DNA of 64,000 nt from Anthopleura xanthogrammica (lineage: Eukaryota; Cnidaria; Anthozoa; Actiniaria; Actiniidae). The DNA lies in contig OZ025209.1 in assembly GCA_964019055.1 (NCBI GenBank), positions 15,186,867 through 15,250,866 of the forward strand, read 5' to 3'. Both the position numbers and the translations under genes were made by a program. The notes under the pieces were generated by a model. It saw only the letters and a list, made by a program, of their open reading frames with translations. It searched no databases and had not been told where the DNA came from. How positions within the stretch are numbered: the stretch's first letter is position 1; every line of letters starts with the position of its first letter. Shown here one piece after another: positions 58,180 to 64,000 of the stretch.

Positions 58180-60822
58180 AAAATGCACACAGACTCTTCC
58201 TGAGGACATTAATGTCACGTCAGTTTATGAAAGAAGCTGAGATAAAGTCTGTTTATCAACAATCTTGCGAGGCTTTTGATGGTAAGCGAGTTTAATGACA
58301 AAAAACTAGCTACGACTTTGAGGTGTGATAATTTGACAGCCATTTTGGTTTGTTGTTTTGTCCAGAGGATTGCTCCGAAGAACAGTTCCAGGGGTTTATC
58401 AACACAGTCAATAAGAATCTAAAGCCGTTGTTTCTTGAGATAAGACATGTGGTTTCAGAGGAGGATGGCGTGAAATATTTTGGACTGGTAAGTTGATTGT
58501 GTCTCAGTCTTGCTTTGGCGGGGGAGGGGGTGGGGGGATGGTATGAAGATAGGTCCAGACATCATCTGGACATCATTGCTGTCTTGGCTTGATACTTGTT
58601 GCTTTCAGATGCAACAACCTTTTTTGAAATAGGTGTACATGCATTACTACTTGGCAATATATCCTTGAACACAATATTTAAATATTTCAGATAAACACAA
58701 CAGAAGATGAACATTCTAAGATGGCTACAGATTACTCGCCAAACGACATCACGTTATTTAAAAAAGCAGTGAGTTATGTTCTACAGTATTTGTATTCTTA
58801 CCATATACAGGGCTAAAAGAAACAGCAATAAAAATAATATATTCTCTGTATCTGTATTTCAGATTGATTTAGTTATCAATTCTGATGACGGGACTGTCTC
58901 CTCATTGGACCTGATAAACTGTGCTGCAGACCTTGAAAAGAAAATGGCTTGTTCTTATACAGAAAAACTTCTTGAAAGACTAGTACATGATAAATGGATG
59001 GATGAGGTAACTGGTTCTATTTTGTTTTGTTGCAACTACGTACTGATCATGATAAACTTGTGGCTCTGTTTAGCATCCCCAAAAGAGGCAGGACCTCCAT
59101 ATCTCCACAACAGACAGGCTGCAAACCAACCAAGCCAATTATACCTAAGATTTTCCATTTTAGCCGCCATGTCATTGCCTTGAGTATAATTTCTTTGTTT
59201 ACTACTAATACTTTCCTTTCTTCTAAGCGGTCCTCAATTATTGTTGAACAACGTAAAATTTGAAATGAAAAATTACAGAATAGTAAAAAATGTACCGAAA
59301 CTGTAACCTGTAAATAAATATTCTTTAGTATGCATGCGTTTAATTGTTTAAATTATTGTAGTCATCAGGTATTTACTCTCTTGGAGGAAGAGCGATGCTG
59401 GAATTAGAGCAGTACCTAAGGAGAGTCTATGAAGATGATATAGTGGAGTGTATGATGTGTAAAAAGATTGCCCTTAAGGTTAGTCAAGTCTTCTGGATTA
59501 GACAAACCACGTAAACTCAATTTCCATGTTGAGACTGTTGCCTCGATCAGCACGTAGCAATAAAAACAGTGGTATTGTGGCCCCTGATTCCAATTTTTTG
59601 AATATTTTTTATTTGATAGAGTCAGACATGTGAACAGTGTGAAGGAAAACTCCACAAGCATTGTGCTGGAAAATACTTTGCAGGAAGGTAAAGCATTGCC
59701 AATCCTTGTTTTACTTCCAAGTTTGTATTACAGTGCGAATCCAAAAACCGTGGGCACCCTGAAATATTTCAGAAATCATTTATCGTTTGTTGAACAGTCT
59801 ACATGTAAAACAACTCTCTAACTGCAAGAATGTTGACTGATTTGTAGTCAGATAAACTTATTGTAGTTAGAGAGTTGTTTCAGACTGTTCAACAACAATA
59901 AACGATCAATTTCAAAATTATTTCTGGGTGCCCATGGTTTTTGGATTCGTACTGTAAATAGTTGTTGTTTCTTCTCTTTTGGACTGCCTGTGGTCACCAC
60001 AGACAACCCAAGCAGAGAATAAACCACTCAATTTTATTGGGCCTTAGCCTCCTCTGCAGGCATCTCTCTTCTTTTACTTTCTTTGGTGTTTGGGATCCCT
60101 GATATGACTATAATAAACACCAATGCATCTGAATAAAGTTAATGCTTTAGTAAAATGATTTTTATAAAAGGATTTTTATTCTCTAGAGCACAACATATAT
60201 GTCCCAATCGTAACTGTGGTGCCCCTTGGACTCATAATGTACCAATTATACCATCCTCAAGTTCAAGTAAGTATTTTTTCATGATTTTCTATTAACATTC
60301 TTTAAGTGTCTGGCTTTCCTAAGCAGGACAAGACCACAAAGAGTTAATTTTTTGCCTAAGACAGCAATTTACATTAATTTCTTGGATTTACTTTCCTGGG
60401 TCTTGGACTCATGGAATCGACTTTTTTAGTTGGTCTCTCGCTTGATTTGAGTTTTTTTTCCCCTGGGTTTTCCAGGTTGTCCAGCTTTCCTCCCTCCACA
60501 TAACCAAACACAGTAAATTCCAATTTAGAGCAGATTTCGTGTGAATGCGAAAGGTCATGTCACCTAATGTTGAATGTTTTCATGCACGGCAAGAACTTCG
60601 AGTCTGTTCCCAGCGTGTGTTAAGCCGTTAAATAAATAAAAAGTCCATTGCATAATTTTTTTTTCATGGTCATACCAAAACTGCTCTAATGTGTGATTTA
60701 TCTATTGATGTTACAGTACATGTATGAATTTGCTTTTAGGTGGTAGTAGCAAAAGCAGAGGTAAAGGCCCTGCCCCACATAATGTTGGCCCCTCATCTCA
60801 CAGAACAAGGACGTCTAGGTAG
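58170..60822 (+). CDS. NSMCE1: NSMCE1, SMC5/6 complex RING-type subunit
   Basis: NSE1 is the RING-like subunit of the SMC5/6 DNA-repair complex and pairs with a MAGE protein (NSE3) as a ubiquitin ligase in the nucleus. Exons: 58170-58281, 58366-58487, 58691-58768, 58863-59006, 59362-59478, 59620-59687, 60187-60266, 60740-60822, GT-AG and in phase, giving 267 residues (human 266). The winged-helix part ends with LGGRAMLELEQYLRR. The C4HC3 zinc ligands are C182, C185, C195, C198, H203, C206, C219 and C224; the last pair is spaced by four residues, whereas human NSE1 has CxxC as I recall. The basic, serine-rich tail is poorly conserved. The second methionine (58176) could also be used as start. 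Confidence 0.94.
59731..59954. mobile_element. Long-TIR MITE with TA target duplication, NSMCE1 intron 6
   Basis: CAGTGCGAATCCAAAAACC at the left and its near-complement at the right, with TA immediately outside both ends. Arms of about 100 bp share GGGCACCC/GGGTGCCC, TGTTGAACAGTCT/AGACTGTTCAACA and AACTCTCTAACT. Tc1/mariner-like ends. Confidence 0.85.
60400..60570 (+). mobile_element. SINE body fragment, NSMCE1 intron 7
   Basis: CCCCTGGGTTTTCCAGG, CCTCCCTCCACATAACC and CAGTAAATTCCAATTT correspond to the body of the element at 6530-6710; the tRNA-like head is not evident. Confidence 0.4.
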
Positions 60823-62179
60823 TAGTACAGTACATTAGAAATAGATCTACTATAGTAATGCATGAAAATATAATTGTATATACATTACATAATTTCATAT
60901 TGTTCCTGTTCCCCTGGTATTAAAATCTATGGGTTAATTTTTTTCATACAGTATTCTAACCTGTATATGTTACTTTTTTACACTGTTATTCTATCTGCTT
61001 GGTTCCTGCTGACCTGCAAATTTTGGGGAAACTAGGGAATTTGGTATTTGGTCAGAGAAAGTATGAAAATGTGAAAGACAGGTATTGAAACCTTAATTTG
61101 AAAATTTGGGTTTCCTTTAGAATTATATAGAGGAACTGGAACCAAATTCATTAACAACCTCTGGCTTGGGTTGCCTGTGGAATATGGTTACTGTAAAATC
61201 AGGAAAAGTATTCTTATTTTATCAGGAAAGTGGGGCCCTATTAAATGTCCATTGTGAGCCAGTTGTTATCTACGTGAGGGGAAGATTGGTTTGAAATTGT
61301 TACTTTTAATTTGATTTGGATCCCTTCCTTCCTTCCTTCCTTCCTTCCTTCCTTCCTTTTTCTTATCTTTTGTAGCCACACTATACTTTGTTGCATCCTG
61401 TCAATGCACATGTTCTAACATCAAAGTGCTCATACATTTGGATGACAGCCCTTAAACTACGTCCATCAGTTGTAAACAAGTTTGGTTTTTATTTATATCC
61501 AATGTTTTAGCTTGCTCTCAATATCAGTTCATATTTATATTTGATTTACTTTTCAAGATCGCATGTATTATACCTTCCTAATAAGTCAATCCTTATAATA
61601 TTATTTAAAGTTATAATTTCTAAACATAGTTATCCTATTTTTCTTAACATAATTTATTCTTAAATATTTTTGTCTTTTATTTTAGAGTTCTCTAGACATG
61701 GATTATTTTTTGGCTATCTATAAATATTGTTTTTCCAACAAAGCAATTACCTTGGGTTCTAGATGCTCTCCCACACCAGTGCTTCAAGTTCATACCTGTA
61801 AGTTTCATCATTGTGATAACAAAACCTACAACCAAGAAGCATTTGGGTGAAAGAGCCAGCCCTCTAGAACCCAGGGTAACTAGCAATTTCAAAATCTGAT
61901 TTATGATGGCTGAAATTGTTTCTTTGACAATTGGATTAGAAAGAGAGGAAATCTTTGCAGGGTAATGTAGGCACACTTGTTAATGCTATAACGGTCCATT
62001 AGAAGCCTGCACGAATGCAATACAAAATGAGAATGCTGAGAAACCAAAAATACATTCGACAAACTTCAACAATTATGTCTGTTAAAGCTCCTGTTTTGTC
62101 TCAACTTTGCCTAAACTAGAATGAATATCTTATCTCTATGGAAGAAACAAAGTGATGATGCATTTGGTGCCATTATATA
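60823..62179. other. Convergent intergenic region NSMCE1/KLHL-like
   Basis: AT-rich with no gene seen. It includes a (CCTT)n run at 61323-61359 and an imperfect fold-back at about 61735-61895 (AATTACCTTGGGTTCTAG against CTAGAACCCAGGGTAACT). Confidence 0.5.
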
Positions 62180-63733
62180 TTACATTACAATCACTCCCAT
62201 GCCTTCTAAAGGACCAGGAAGTGGCTGAAACTTATCCCATTTATTACTAAGAGGGTTGTATATCTCAATTGAATCAGTCTCCACATTCATGAAAGCACCT
62301 CCTAGTGCCAAGAGTTGATCATCAACTACCACTGCTGCAGGACTCTCCCTTCGCATTGATAAAGGTGGTAGTGACAACCATCTGTTCATTCTTGGATCAT
62401 AACACTCAAAAGAATTATGATCCTCGTCATTATCACTACCACCAACCACCATAATTTTCTTCTTAAGAATTGCTGCTCCAAAGTATCGTCGTCTGTACCC
62501 CATGGGTATACAAGCACTCCATTGGCCAATTCTAGGATCATATCGCTCCATTGAGTTGAGTATTGTTAAGCCACTGTCACCTCCTATGGCATATAGGGCT
62601 CCATCTAATGTTACCATGGATATTCCTTCTCGCATGGTACTCATGGGTGTAACAGAACTCCACATGTCTCTGAAATATTTTCACATAAGAAACCTCATTG
62701 GTATTGCTACATTATCTGTTACTTACTAGTTCTTGTGATTCATATACCCCTCCCCCCTCCCCTCACTCCAAACAGGCCTCTCTTCCTTCCTTTCTCTCTC
62801 CCTACTTCCTACTTTCAATTTATCTTTCTTTTTTGCTGTTATCAGAAGTGTGAGAATGACTCTTGAATACAATGATTTTCATTCTAAACTTTAGGGAGTG
62901 ATTCATTGCCTCCATCAGAGGCTTAAGGTTTTTAGATATCAATATTGGACCCTACCTTACTGGATCATAGCGCTCAACAGTATTATACTCTGAGCCTGAA
63001 AAGTCACTACCTCCCGCAGCATATAACCAACCGTCTAACTCAACCAGGCTGAATGCATGCCGACCACATGCCATGGGCTGCACAAATGACCATTTCTGAG
63101 TTGCTGAGTCAAAGCATTCAACAGAGCTGAGGGCCACATCTCCATCACAACCTAAAAAAATAATTAAATATTAGATTTTTATTACATTTTCTTAAATGTA
63201 ACCAGTGTTCTGATTCCCTGTATACAGCTCATGATTCAGCTTCTTCTCATGCTTTGAATTCTGGTTATCTCATACTATTATTAAATCTGGTATATAGACC
63301 ATCAATCACCTCCAAAAATCAATAGTTTGATAGTATATTGGTTATAAATAATAATGGTAATTATTATTATTATAATATTATTATTATTATTATTATTACT
63401 GTGTTAAATTTAGAGTAATATACATACCGCCAGCAGCATAGATATGCCCAGCATGATATGCAACCCCAACACCATCTCGTCGCTGATGCATATTGGGTAG
63501 AAAATCCCACTTGTCTGTCTCGAAATTGTATCGTTGAACAGCATTAAACACCTGGTTGTGAATTTCCCCTCCTATGACATACATCATTGCACCATGGTCC
63601 ATCTGACGTGGTGTCGATGGCACCTGCATCTTGTCACGACGCTCAGGAAGGAGATGGAAGTTTTTGGCTTGGCTTATTATTCTCATACAAGTGTCACTTT
63701 CCTGTACAAGATCATCACTTTCAATACAGTCAA
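62180..63733 (-). CDS. Kelch-like (BTB-BACK-Kelch) protein, 3' part
   Basis: Three exons in coding order: 63733-63428, 63151-62956, 62669-62180; GT-AG and in phase. They encode the end of a BACK domain (ESDTCMRIISQAKNFHLLPE) and six kelch repeats, each with a GG pair and a Y/F-D/N-P...W signature: MYVIGGE, IYAAGGCD, LYAAGGSD, LYAIGGDS, IMVVGGSD and LLALGGAF. Such proteins are usually CUL3 ubiquitin-ligase substrate adaptors: the BTB binds CUL3 and the kelch propeller the substrate. The BTB exons lie beyond the window. The paralogue cannot be named from this part. The stop at 62182-62180 directly follows the sixth repeat. Confidence 0.92.
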
Positions 63734-64000
63734 CTGGAAAGTTATAAAAAATTAATGAAGTTAGAAAATTAGAACCTGCGAAAAATATAATTTTCTAAGA
63801 TGTCTCTAAAGATCAGAGGAAAAAAAAATTAAGGATGCTTTCCCATAATTTCAGTGATCTCTGTGCTATATATTATTTTTGGAGAAAGACAAAAATAATT
63901 TAGTTATTTTTATATGATTTATTAGATACTTAATGGGTAGATTTTGATTGACATCTTTGCAATATTATTTTTTAAATTAAAAAAAAAAAATACTTTTTTT
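63734..64000. other. Intron of the KLHL-like gene
   Basis: AT-rich, ending in A and T runs at the window edge; no exon recognised. Confidence 0.5.

Noticed and set aside
57901..58218. Minus-strand 105-codon frame upstream of NSMCE1
   Set aside because: Antisense shadow over the NSMCE1 first exon and promoter; no family resemblance.

Overview
The window is animal nuclear DNA: spliced genes with GT-AG introns, animal protein families close to human length, a tRNA-derived SINE, many short inverted-repeat transposons (MITEs) and large minisatellites. Gene style and repeat load suggest an invertebrate, most likely a cnidarian such as a coral or sea anemone. The species is inference; no rRNA or mitochondrial marker is present.

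Layout. (1) 1-1044, minus: 5' part of MRM3 (mitochondrial 16S rRNA methyltransferase), with a first exon holding a mitochondrial presequence. (2) 1369-16733, plus: complete DEPDC5 (GATOR1 subunit of the mTORC1 amino-acid pathway), 25 coding exons, head-to-head with MRM3 across 324 bp. Its introns hold at least six MITEs or fold-back elements and several minisatellites. (3) 17450-17835, minus: remnant of a retroelement 3' end, probably Penelope-like. (4) About 18059-47800: a 29.7-kb composite macrosatellite, the most unusual part of the window. Four segments repeat in the order A-S-B-P six times, followed by a seventh A. A is a 39-40-bp minisatellite, S a ~1-kb spacer ending in a TATA-box promoter-like block, B a 20-bp minisatellite carrying GGATCC, and P a 1.3-1.5-kb spacer with an invariant 49-nt hairpin. 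(5) 48327-52215, plus: complete GLOD4. (6) 54032-57669, minus: complete PPP1R8 (NIPP1). (7) 58170-60822, plus: complete NSMCE1, divergent from PPP1R8 across 500 bp. (8) 62180-63733, minus: 3' part of a BTB-BACK-Kelch (KLHL-type) gene with all six kelch repeats.

The genes are housekeeping genes and do not form one pathway. They are arranged as two head-to-head pairs with short shared promoters (MRM3/DEPDC5, PPP1R8/NSMCE1) and two convergent pairs (GLOD4/PPP1R8, NSMCE1/KLHL). As I recall, MRM3 and GLOD4 are adjacent divergent genes in human. Here they keep that divergent orientation but are separated by DEPDC5 and the macrosatellite.

The macrosatellite shows concerted evolution: nearly identical spacers, two P/A dialects, one recombinant P and a degenerate edge unit. 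Nearly all long open frames inside it are by-products of stop-free tandem repeats. Whether the conserved TATA block drives a repeat-containing transcript is the main open question. All exon boundaries were read by eye from splice sites, reading phase and family recall; no alignment was run.
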